A program made the translations under genes and the position numbers. From Eukaryota sp. TZLM1-RC (taxonomy: Eukaryota > Metamonada: BaSk clade), in contig JAUPSS010000008.1 of NCBI GenBank assembly GCA_040285825.1, positions 868,001 to 932,000 on the forward strand: a stretch of DNA of 64,000 bases, in the 5' to 3' direction. The notes beneath the pieces were generated by a model that was given only the letters and a program-made list of their open reading frames with translations, was not told the origin of the DNA and did not search any database. Below are positions 21,323-29,673 of this stretch, piece after piece. Numbering within the stretch: the first letter of the stretch is position 1; the number at the start of each line of letters is the position of its first letter.

Positions 21323-21461
21323 TGTTATTGTCGAACTTAAATTGAATTAGTAGGTTTCATTGTATTTTGACTGATGACGTGATACTCGTTTATGAATCAG
21401 TTTTATTAATAAACTCAGATTTCTCTCTCTCCTTCGTGTGTTCATCTGCCTAACGGCATCA
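21323..21461 (+). repeat. Right 139-bp LTR of the TRIM-like element
   Basis: Starts TGTTATTGTCGAAC and ends ACGGCATCA, followed by the GTAC target duplication. Confidence 0.9.
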
Positions 21462-22599
21462 GTACAAGCCAAGTCTAAAATCAAAATCCAAGCTTCCAAA
21501 AATCTTTGACAATTTTTGTTAAAGTTTTCTACAGCAAAACTGCAAATTAAAAGGAGATCGGTTTGGAATTTCTTGAATTGATTGGGGAAAACATTTGGTC
21601 CAGATTTGTGGCGGCAATCTATCGAGTTCAAAAGATAACTCATTCCAATATGGACTGCAACTGGGAACTAACAAATGAGAATCTTCAGGAAATCTACGAG
21701 AAAATTAATAAATAAAATTCTTGTATCCACCCAAAAATGCTGATTGGCACAAAATAGAAGATTTAGTAAATCCAATACCACCCAATTTGCTGAAGAAAAT
21801 AAGTGATTTTTCAACATTCCTGGTTCTACATTCAATAAATCAGCAAAAAATTGTGTTTTCAATGAATTAAAGGAACGACAAAAATCTAATGCTATGGAAG
21901 GAGCACAAGATCTCAAAATGTGGGTTATTCTCCCTGTGTAGCAAATTTTAAGCATGAACAATTCGATATGTTTTTCTAAATCTAAAGAAGAAATTGAATC
22001 AAGTTCAATTTTGATTTTTTCCAAAATAACTCGTAATTCATTCTGAATTTGAGACACATTTCCTAACCAACAACCAAGGAACTTAACAGCATCACTACTA
22101 TAATTTGTAAAAGGGACAACAGAATCGTTTATCAGAAGATCGATCCTGAGCACAAGAACCAATCAGAAGGCATTTGCTCACATTAAGATGAAGCCCAATA
22201 TTGTCATAAGAATCGGCAATTTTCTAAGCAACCAGTTGTAGTAAATCAAATGAACCAATCAAGGATATATCATCCATATAAGCAACTAGTTTTATAAAAG
22301 GGTATTTTTGCGTAATGATATCTAAAATTTTGTGATAAGCTAAACAAACCAATAATGAGCCTTAGGGATCACCTTGTTTCACACCTGAAACTTATTTTAA
22401 ACCAAATGAATTAAATATTAAATCTGATGCTTTACCATAAAATTGGTAGAAAAAACTTGATAGCGAAGGAAAATCAGATTTATTTACTTCAAATATTCCA
22501 TTTCGCTTTACAGAATTAAAAGCATTCTTAAAGTCAAGATTAAAAATAAAGTTAAAGCATATAGTTATTGTAGTTATTTTTCACAATTTCACATGGATT

Positions 22600-23255
22600 C
22601 ATTACATTAGTTGTAAGTTTCAATCAATGTAATGACAACAATTTTATATTTTAATTTGTTGAACTTGGAAACTTAACAAAATAAACTCATAACTAATGGG
22701 ATGAAATTCATTAAACCAAGATTTTCTCTACATAATCTTGATCTGCTTGCTGTCTGGCTAAAGCATCTTTTATTGGATTGAAAAACCGAGGCAATCTATT
22801 AATAATAGCAAATTGAATTCAAGAGCGCCATAAAAAGATATCAAACCTTTTCATCGTTTTTTCTTGAACCATTTTTTGGAAATCTTTCAAAAAAGTTCCT
22901 GCTTCTACTGATAGTTTTCCGTTTATAGAAAATGAGAAGGAAATAAAAACAAGTGGTCTGTTTCTATCAGCATTAGCTTCCTCAATATCTTTGTCATATT
23001 TTCTATGTTCTTCTTTGGCCTTAAATTCTAGAGCATCTACAGGATTATGATTTCTTCTTTGAACCAAAATGTCATTTGGAACATTACATGAGACAAAGTC
23101 AACAATAGCTTCAGAATTATCAATCCAATCACAGTATATATCACCTCTGTCATCAGACCCAAAATTATTCAATGACAGTGTTTCTTTCAGCAGAGGCTCT
23201 TTGATGCACGAGATTCTTGCAGTTGGTGCCAAATTACGATTCATTGAATACAATT
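22600..23255 (-). mobile_element. Non-LTR retrotransposon, family A, 5'-truncated copy
   Basis: The minus strand reads ARISCIKEPLLKETLSLNNF, the endonuclease region (DRGDIYCDWIDNSEAIVDFV, EFKAKEEHRKYDKDIEEA) and the family 3' end. It matches the longest copy at 48964-50340. A stop after LWRS interrupts the C-terminus. No RT part is present, so it is a typical 5' truncation. Confidence 0.8.
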
Positions 23256-23269
23256 TGTTATCTCAATTT

Positions 23270-23525
23270 TGTTGACCTTTTATTAAAAGAAGGTTTGAAA
23301 ACTTCGAAAAATATGACAAATAGGCTTACTGTTTTAAATTTGCTAAATACATTACAAATTCTTATTCATTATCTCCGATTTCTAATAAAATCATTATGTG
23401 TTCTGCTTCAAGATGCACCACATTGAAACAAGACAATTCATACTGATACACAAAATATGGGTTTAAAAAAGCTAACAAAAGTTAATATTGTTGAAGAGAG
23501 CGTGTGTGGGATGAACATCAAAATG
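23270..23525 (+). pseudogene. Possible Fanzor C-terminal remnant
   Basis: A weak frame with LLKEGLKTSKN, then, after a stop, NKTIHTDTQNM and KVNIVEESV. These loosely parallel the DEFxTS, WN(R/K)D..A..NM and KIVEES segments of the Fanzor fragment at 15550-15984. Too degraded to be sure. Confidence 0.25.
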
Positions 23526-23700
23526 TAAAGTTCAGATGGTTAATGGATCATACAGTTGCAACTTAAAAAAACCTTTATTGAATGCTACAAACCATAGCGT
23601 TGGTGCTCGCTGTTCATTATAATTCAACAAAAAATAATCACCGTCATTGAGGTGATTTACTGCCAAATTTAATAATAAAACTGATACAAAATATACAAAT

Positions 23701-24462
23701 TTAACAACTACAGCTTTTCTCAGGAGGTAAGAGCTCTAAATTCGGACTGAGAACATCAACAACTGGTGGCTTTTCTGGAAGAGCATCTCCTATAGCCCTA
23801 AAAGCTTCCAAAACGTTTTCTCCTTTTAAAGCTGAAACTTCCTTAAATAAACAATTGTTTTCTTCTGCAAAAGCTAAACCATCCTAGGGTGACTTTGAAC
23901 AAAAAAACAAACATGGCAGGGGACTGTTCTTGATTTTTCTAAGTCTAATTTGTTACCAACGACGCAGACAACCACATCGTCTGATACTTCCGACCGTAGT
24001 TCACGAACCCATCGCTTCGCCCGTTCAAATGAATCATACTTGGTTATATCATATACTACAAGGGCTGAGTCAGCATCTCTGTAATAAACTGGTGTTAAGC
24101 AACTGTACTGTTCCTGTCCAGCTGTGTCCTGGTGTTAAAGAATGAAAATGATGTAGCGATTACAAACCCATATTTCTATAATAAGTTTTGGGTAGAAAAT
24201 ATCAAACCAAATTCCACGGTCTTGTCGTCCAATTCTAGATTACACCTGTAAAAAGCAGCCTTTGGTTAAGTTCAAGCAAGAAACTTACACCTATTGTAGG
24301 GGGTTCATCGTTAGAAAAGGCACCACTAACAAAACGTGCCACGAGTGAACTTTTACCAACAGAAGATTCCTTTGATTAAGGAGAGTAACAAGAAAATACA
24401 CCAAGAAGAACTTGGGTTAAGCAGAAAAGTGAAGATATACCAAGTTTAGAGGCAGAGCGCAT
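23701..24462 (-). CDS. RAB5: Rab5-type small GTPase (six short introns, one 8-nt exon)
   Basis: Removing six GT-AG introns (24411-24440, 24370-24399, 24260-24288, 24176-24207, 24129-24167, 23884-23912; 30, 30, 29, 32, 39 and 29 nt) gives a 190-residue GTPase. It shows P-loop GESSVGKSS, switch I PPTIGAAF, switch II IWDTAGQEQY, then YYRDADSALVVYDIT, GNKLDLEKSRTV, FAEENN, EVSAL (SAK in most Rabs) and a C-terminal CSC prenylation motif. TIGAAF and the spacing around FAEENN are typical of Rab5, the early-endosome Rab. The exon at 24168-24175 is 8 nt and encodes most of E-I-W; without it the invariant WDTAGQE is lost. The total coding length is a multiple of three with no internal stop, which supports the gene as live. 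Confidence 0.88.
24168..24175 (-). other. 8-nt micro-exon in Rab5
   Basis: On the minus strand AAATATGG sits between a 32-nt and a 39-nt intron. It supplies the end of a Glu codon plus Ile-Trp of the IWDTAGQE switch II motif. Confidence 0.75.
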
Positions 24463-24509
24463 AACACAAGGGGATGGTTAGATCTAAGATGTTTGGTCAA
24501 TTTTGCTCC

Positions 24510-24600
24510 TCATAGATTAAGTTTCTTCAGAACATTCCCTTTCACTACTCGTTGTTGAATCGCACTCAGAGGTATACCATCATCTTCAGAACCGTTAGAT
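24510..24600 (-). pseudogene. Fanzor C-terminal tail stub
   Basis: The minus strand reads NGSEDDGIPLSAIQQRVVKG to a stop. The same tail (GSEDDGIPLNLIQQRVVK) ends the Fanzor fragment at 47690-47976, so this is a 3'-end stub of the same family. It begins 48 bp from the Rab5 start. Confidence 0.6.
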
Positions 24601-24659
24601 TTTATCATCTTCAGAAACTTTTCCAACATCTTCCAGGCAACCATTCAAAATTCAACATT

Positions 24660-25189
24660 ATTGCTTTGTTATTTTGCTCAATTACTGCATTGGAAATATA
24701 ATGGTTGAATATAAGAAGTGATTTTATCTCAAAACATGTTTAATGTTAACGCTATCTTAGAGAATTGACAAAAAAAGAGAGTGTGTATCTCATCGGAGGT
24801 TATGACAAGTCATGATTTTGTTTCTCGAGACGAATCTTAGCAATCTCCGCACTACTAATGAGCTAATTGAAAATTTCCTCAAACTCCGTGATGACGAAAT
24901 CTTCGATACGGAAAATGAAAAGAGTTTGAATTCATCAACTGAACTGGTACTTTTAATTAACACTCATTGCAAAATTTATAACATTACAAAGTGAAAATTG
25001 TACGTATTCAATTTTCAATGAATCCACAGATTTACAATAGCTAATTGGGGCTTAAAAAATAAATGATTTTGAATTACCTTCATTAATAAACACAGAAAAT
25101 TGTTCCAGGGTTTGAGGTGAACATTACCCAACAGATAAGCGTAAAGTCCTAGTATTTCTAATTATGTTTTTGTCAAAGTGTTACAATAT
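24660..25189. other. No gene recognised
   Basis: AT-rich. A 60-codon frame at 24812-24994 shows no known motif. Confidence 0.4.
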
Positions 25190-25897
25190 GATAAAACATC
25201 TTCAGAATCAAGCATTATTGCCCACCATACAGGCTCAAATAATTGAATAATGTGTTCCACAATTTTTTACGTTGGTATTTACAAGTGCATGCACTACAAA
25301 TCACCTTTATTGAAACTACAATTACTTCCTTATGGAGTAGAACGTTGAAATGTTTGTTAAGAGACACTAGAACTGATAGTGTTGATTATTTGTATTTATA
25401 CTAGTGTAAAGGCGGTCTTGGTGTTCCAGAATTTACCTGATCGTATAAAGAATGTCAAATTCCGAAATATTATGATTTTGACTAGAAAACATTATCTGAA
25501 TTGATTGAACAAAGAAGGTTTTTATAAAATCGGAAATTTAATCTAATTGGAAATTTGGAAAATTATCATTCAAAAGAAATATATTACCATATATTTAAAT
25601 TGGAATACAAATTATTTCCAGATTCACAAAAGGTGAAAATCAAAGCAGAATTGACACATTCATGGAGTTAAAAGTACAATCTTCATTGAACAACGTCATA
25701 TTAAACTGAGAAAATATGAACACTAATCATCATTGTTTGTTCATGTTAATTGATCTTGGTACAGGACTTATTGAGTTTGCAGTAAATTTTTCTCTGAATG
25801 TATGGACCACTGCTGATAACCTATACTGATCGAAAATTTTGTTCAGTATCACCTCTATCTGCAACGAATTGACCTCCCAACAGCAAGAGAACATCAG

Positions 25898-26164
25898 TCA
25901 TTCTGTCTCTTGGTTACACCAAAAGGTAACTTCATCCCATTTTGGGAGAATGTTATTTGGGTCATAGGTGTGGTCACCTATGTTACTTTCGCTCTCCGTT
26001 TGAGGAGCATTCTTCACGAGTGAAGTGCTACTTTCCTCAAGGGGAAGATTACTCTTCCGCGAGGAAGGACTCTTCTTATGTGGAGGAATACTCTTCTTAA
26101 TAGGAGGGATGTGACTGCTAACATCATGCCCGTTTGAGCCATCAATTAATGATGCCTGTGTCAT
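25898..26164 (-). pseudogene. Gag N-terminal stub of a divergent Ty3 relative
   Basis: Eighty-eight codons beginning MTQASLIDGSNG, parallel to MDKASLINGLKS of the 5739 gag. The same imperfect Ser/Asn/Lys repeats follow (KKSIPPHKKSPSSRKSNLP). It stops abruptly, with no downstream Gag. The ATG is 2 nt from the LTR boundary. Confidence 0.75.
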
Positions 26165-26166
26165 AA

Positions 26167-26270
26167 TGAAAACAGCTAAAAGGTAAAGATAAGTTTATTC
26201 AATTTCACTGGCCCTTATAAAGGCCATCACTACCGAACTCTATACTAGAGTAATTGTCCACATTGCAACA
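26167..26270 (-). repeat. Divergent 104-bp LTR related to the 118-bp LTR
   Basis: The minus strand starts TGTTGCAATGTGGACAATTA and shares GTGATGGCCTTTATAAGGGC with the 118-bp LTR. It ends GTTTTCA next to the gag start. Flanks on the right (ATTTGACGGAAAAGG) and left (GAAAATTT, near 25840) suggest a 4-bp ATTT target duplication, but no left LTR is recognisable. Confidence 0.7.
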
Positions 26271-26960
26271 ATTTGACGGAAAAGGTCTGATGGATCTAAA
26301 CTTATGTTTCCCGATGTGTTTATTAAGACAATCTGGTCCAGCAACATCATGTCGCTTTTCATGCAATTGTCCAAGTTATCAAACTCCAGAAATACATAAT
26401 AGACCTAAACGGAGCCATGCTTTAATTTTAAATAATTTGTTTAACCTCCAACTTCCTTTCCTAGATCATTATGATGTTTACTGTAACTTATTCGAATACA
26501 TCAATCATTATGTTAATATTGGTTTGGCTGCGAAAGATTTGAGACCTGGTTCTATTCTCATCACAAAAGGGATAATGAAAACAAAAGGAAAGCAGCCTTA
26601 ATTTGTGAGTTAACCTCTTTGATGGAACAATATTTATGCAGTAAACATATATGAAAAGTACAAAACAATAGAGTCTTGAATTGTAATTGTCAAAATTAAT
26701 TTTTTTTGAATCATTTCCTGTTGAAGTTTCAGCAAGAGAAATAGTTGCTAATAGCTGCTTTTCATTAATGGAAAGATTACTCATTCCAGAGTTTGCAGTG
26801 AAAACCAGCTGTAATTAATCAGCATTTCATCATCCCAAAAGCTTGTACCGCAACCAAAAAATCTAGGATTTGGTTGTATGATGGAGTAGGATAAGTTGAA
26901 AACCATGGGCAGTGATTTAAAAATGTCGCAAGCTCAATATTTCAGTTGATTGTTAATAGG

Positions 26961-27419
26961 AAAAAATGTTTTTCGTTATTAATCTAACGTATGTCCAGAA
27001 GACCGATATTCAACGTTTACCTTTAGAACACCGAAATTTATTTTAGTCATAATTTGTTGTAGAATATAGTTGAAGTATTCTTTAGTGAAGATGTGGGATT
27101 TTGAGATTCAGAAACTCTACATTAATCTGACCCACAAGTCGTTTTGATTTTCCTCAAACACCCTCACTACTGTTTGAGAAGTTTGCTAAGCTCCTTCTTT
27201 GTTTTGGGTCTTATGGTTAAGTCAGATCACTTGAGGCTTCTTTACTAAAATGAATTTTTTTCCTTTTACAGAAATTCTGTAGTGTTGTCCTTATAAAAAA
27301 TACATATACAATTAAATTAATATAATTTATTATAATTAAATTGAGAAATAACATCCTCAAGAACAAGTCAATCAGGAAATAATAACTGTAGCAGCAACAT
27401 CATTTATTAAACACAATAA
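26961..27419. other. No gene recognised
   Basis: AT-rich spacer downstream of INCENP and of the family C remnant. Nothing identifiable. Confidence 0.4.
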
Positions 27420-28583
27420 CTATCTTCTTTTTAACAAAGGGCTTTCTACTGGAACAACTATTTTACCAAAACTTCGCTTAACATTTTCAGTAATAATATC
27501 AAGGTTAAGTGAATCTCCGAAAATTTCTCCCAAATTCAGTTCAGGACAAACACCAAACACATCACTAGCCTTTAAATTCTTTTGAACTTCCAACTGTTTT
27601 TCAAGTTCTGGATCACAAGCCCAGCTAGGAACGGGACCAGGAAGAGTCGCACCAAAAGAAAGAGTCTTATCTACTGTATCTTCTTCCTTTTTCCGTTCCT
27701 CGCGCATTTTACTCAATAAATTATTGTATTTTCCTTTTGGAGCTGCTGCTGAAACTGGTGCTGAAACTGCATTGAGAGTGGTTGGGGGTGTTGGTCTTGA
27801 CTTTGTTGACTCTGGTTTTAATGGAGTTTTTCCTTTAGAAATAGGTATTTTTCTGCTAGAAACTGGTTTGCTTGGGGTACAATCATTAGCACCAGACTTA
27901 GCATTAACATTATTGGAACCAGCTAGTCTTAATGCACGTTCCTGCCGTTCCCTCATTTTCAGTTTCCTTTCTTCTTCTCTTTTCTTTCTTTCCCTTGCTT
28001 GCTCAGCTGCTTTCTGAGCCTGTGCAAGAGCAGGAACATTGGGTCGCTTTATTTTGGGTTCCTGTCGACTAGAAGACAAAGACTTTCGCGGGGAAGCTAA
28101 CAGAGTGCTTGTACATTTGAGATTGGATAAATGGGAAGTTTTTGTAGGAACAGTTGGCCTTTTCTGAGGTATTGACTTTGTACATGTCTGTTTAGGACGA
28201 GAATCAGGTGTGATGGTCTTAATAGCCTTAGGTGGAGAACTAGAGGGTTGACTCTGAAAATGATTTGGTGGTGATTTCTTTGGAGATGTTACAACAGTTG
28301 ATGGTCGCTCTGGTGACTGAAAACGATGCGGAGGTGTTGAAGGTACGCTTGAACATTGGACTGGTGTAGATGGTATAGGATCGTGTAATGTCAATGGAGA
28401 CAAAGGAGGAGGAATGTGTGATACAAAGTTCTCACCGAGAAGCTGAGCAAGTTTGGAAGGTAGCGGTGGAGGATTATTGTTCAAATGAACTTTAAGCTGA
28501 TGATCATCAACAAAGGTCTTCAATTTCCGTATACCATCAATATAAAGAACTTGAAGGGAATTGACAGCATCTGCGAGACACAT
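27420..28583 (-). CDS. INCENP: INCENP-like chromosomal passenger complex scaffold
   Basis: A 387-residue protein. The N-terminus (CLADAVNSLQVLYIDGIRKL) is helical and could be the survivin/borealin-binding segment. The middle is a long Pro/Ser/Thr-rich disordered region with many SP/TP sites, consistent with mitotic phosphorylation. Residues ~190-225 form a charged single-helix stretch (ARERKKREEERKLKMRERQE). The C-terminus has the IN-box: VPSWACDPELEKQLEVQ at 318-334, then DVFGVCPELNLGEIFGD. The family pattern is (I/V)PxWA...L...L..Q....IFG....LE.IF, which binds and activates Aurora B. The IN-box makes the call good despite low identity elsewhere. The ATG at 28583 is chosen because upstream sequence has stops. 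Confidence 0.82.
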   Translation of the reverse strand: MCLADAVNSLQVLYIDGIRKLKTFVDDHQLKVHLNNNPPPLPSKLAQLLGENFVSHIPPPLSPLTLHDPIPSTPVQCSSVPSTPPHRFQSPERPSTVVTSPKKSPPNHFQSQPSSSPPKAIKTITPDSRPKQTCTKSIPQKRPTVPTKTSHLSNLKCTSTLLASPRKSLSSSRQEPKIKRPNVPALAQAQKAAEQARERKKREEERKLKMRERQERALRLAGSNNVNAKSGANDCTPSKPVSSRKIPISKGKTPLKPESTKSRPTPPTTLNAVSAPVSAAAPKGKYNNLLSKMREERKKEEDTVDKTLSFGATLPGPVPSWACDPELEKQLEVQKNLKASDVFGVCPELNLGEIFGDSLNLDIITENVKRSFGKIVVPVESPLLKRR

Positions 28584-28628
28584 CAATAAATTGAAAAAAA
28601 TGAAAAAGGGGCATATAAATTCTAATCC

Positions 28629-28795
28629 CTATGACGAACTGTTTGCCGCCCCAGTCTTATGGGTAATGATGATAGGCTTCTTCTGAGGGATCTCTTTCAA
28701 CAACTGTTTCTATCCTTTGGATATATTTGCCCTATGATGAATTGATGCCGCCCCAGTCTTATGGGTAATGATGATAGGCTCGTACTGAGGGTTTA
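28629..28795. repeat. Two tandem copies of a ~103-bp unit
   Basis: The segment GCCGCCCCAGTCTTATGGGT plus its flanks occurs at 28644 and again at 28747, at a spacing of ~103 bp. On the minus strand both copies encode PIIITHKTGAA in one frame, but in different contexts. A 106-codon frame (28710-29030) covers one unit and resembles nothing known. The unit lies just upstream of the INCENP start. Confidence 0.65.
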
Positions 28796-29044
28796 CTAGT
28801 ATAACAACTGTTTCAGACATCAGTTTTGCATTGTCATTAACTGCAAAATGGGTCCCTGTTCCAAAAACTGTTTCCGCTAGACAAATTGTAGTGCAGTTTT
28901 TGCGTTTTTCTTGATGTAGCTCTGTTATCTGGAGGTTTTCGATCCATTCAATGTGGTTGGAATTCATTGGTGAATAAATCATCAAGTCGTTCCATTTGTA
29001 AATATTCACCTTCATAAGTTGAAGAATCAAATTTATTCATGTTC

Positions 29045-29425
29045 TTCTGAAAAACTAAAACAATATTTATTGAACATGCGCACTTATAAAATTAATTCAT
29101 AACTGATGGGGCGAAATTCATTGAACCAAAATTTCCTCTACAAAAACTTGATCTGCTTGCTGTCTCGCTGAAGGTTCTCTAATTCGATTGAAAAACAGAG
29201 GTAATCTATTGATAATGGCAAATTGAATCCGAGAGCGCCATAAAAAGATATCAAATCTTTTCATTGTTTTTTCTTGAACCATTGTTTGGAAGTCATTCAA
29301 AAAATTTGCTGCTTCTACTGATAGTCTTCCGTTTATCGAAAATGGGAAAGGAATAAAAACTAGCTGTGTATTTCTACCAGCATTGTCTTCTTCGATATCT
29401 TTGTCATATTTTCTATGTTTTTCTT
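29045..29425 (-). mobile_element. Non-LTR retrotransposon, family A, 5'-truncated copy
   Basis: Encodes EKHRKYDKDIEEDNAGRN, then INGRLSVEAANFLNDFQTMV and the terminal DQVFVEEILVQ-stop, followed by the family 3' UTR with GTTCAATAAA. Similarity ends near 29425, inside the endonuclease region. Confidence 0.8.
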
Positions 29426-29673
29426 TTGACAACATAGCAATCCATGACAAGTAACCCATTTTGCATTCTGTTCCTAAATTCAAGTTCTTGTTTTTGTTCC
29501 TTGAGTTGGTCTAATTGTTTCCTTAGTTCTTTAATATTCAAATGTCAACTAATGTTGAAATCTGATGTTCCTAAATTCATTGTCGATATCATTGTTGTAA
29601 GGACTCTGATGAAGAAGGGTAAATAAAAAAACAGAAAAAATATTTATAACAATAATTTACTATTTACTAATAA

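Larger units (their letters stand above)
20634..21461 (+). mobile_element. 828-bp non-autonomous LTR retrotransposon (TRIM-like)
   Basis: Two 139-bp direct repeats with TG...CA ends (20634-20772 and 21323-21461) flank 550 bp of non-coding DNA. A 4-bp target-site duplication GTAC borders the element. The intact paralogue at 63913-63930 reads CTTGTACAAATCAAGTC, which is the empty site. A purine run (GAAAAATGGGAAAAAG) lies immediately upstream of the right LTR, as a polypurine tract should. After the left LTR comes ATAATTATTGGCCC, where a primer-binding site would be, but no tRNA match is evident. A short frame at 21033-21281 resembles nothing known. Orientation is taken from the position of the purine tract. 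Size and structure fit a terminal-repeat retrotransposon in miniature. Confidence 0.88.
19775..22570 (-). mobile_element. Non-LTR retrotransposon, family B copy 1, split by an LTR element
   Basis: Broken minus-strand copy of the element at 43030-45512. The right part (21462-22570) contains decayed RT and the post-RT region (FTNYSSDAVKFLGCWLGNV, CYTGRITHILRSCAPSIALD). The left part (19775-20633) holds the zinc-knuckle-like ITHLLNCKHF and the restriction-like endonuclease region (DVILAGLDGTFNF...SNAENFKIKKYSEPL). Stops and frame changes are frequent. The copy is cut at 20634-21461 by a 4-bp-TSD LTR element. Confidence 0.82.
25190..26960 (+). mobile_element. Non-LTR retrotransposon, family C copy 2, interrupted
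   Basis: A heavily decayed plus-strand copy. Near 25405 the frame reads CKGGLGVPEF, typical of the region after the RT catalytic site. The segments 25690-25840 and 26271-26960 align with 13600-14450, including FLDHYDVYCNLFEYINHYVN, KDLRPGSILI and LICELTSLMEQYL. An LTR-gag fragment lies between the two segments. Confidence 0.6.

Noticed and set aside
24129-24207. A single 79-nt intron in Rab5 instead of two introns and a micro-exon
   Set aside because: It would remove Ile-Trp from the invariant WDTAGQE motif and break the reading frame.
23701-24462. Rab5 region as a degenerate GTPase fragment
   Set aside because: Six short introns give a 190-residue protein with every G motif and a prenylation site; coding length is a multiple of three.
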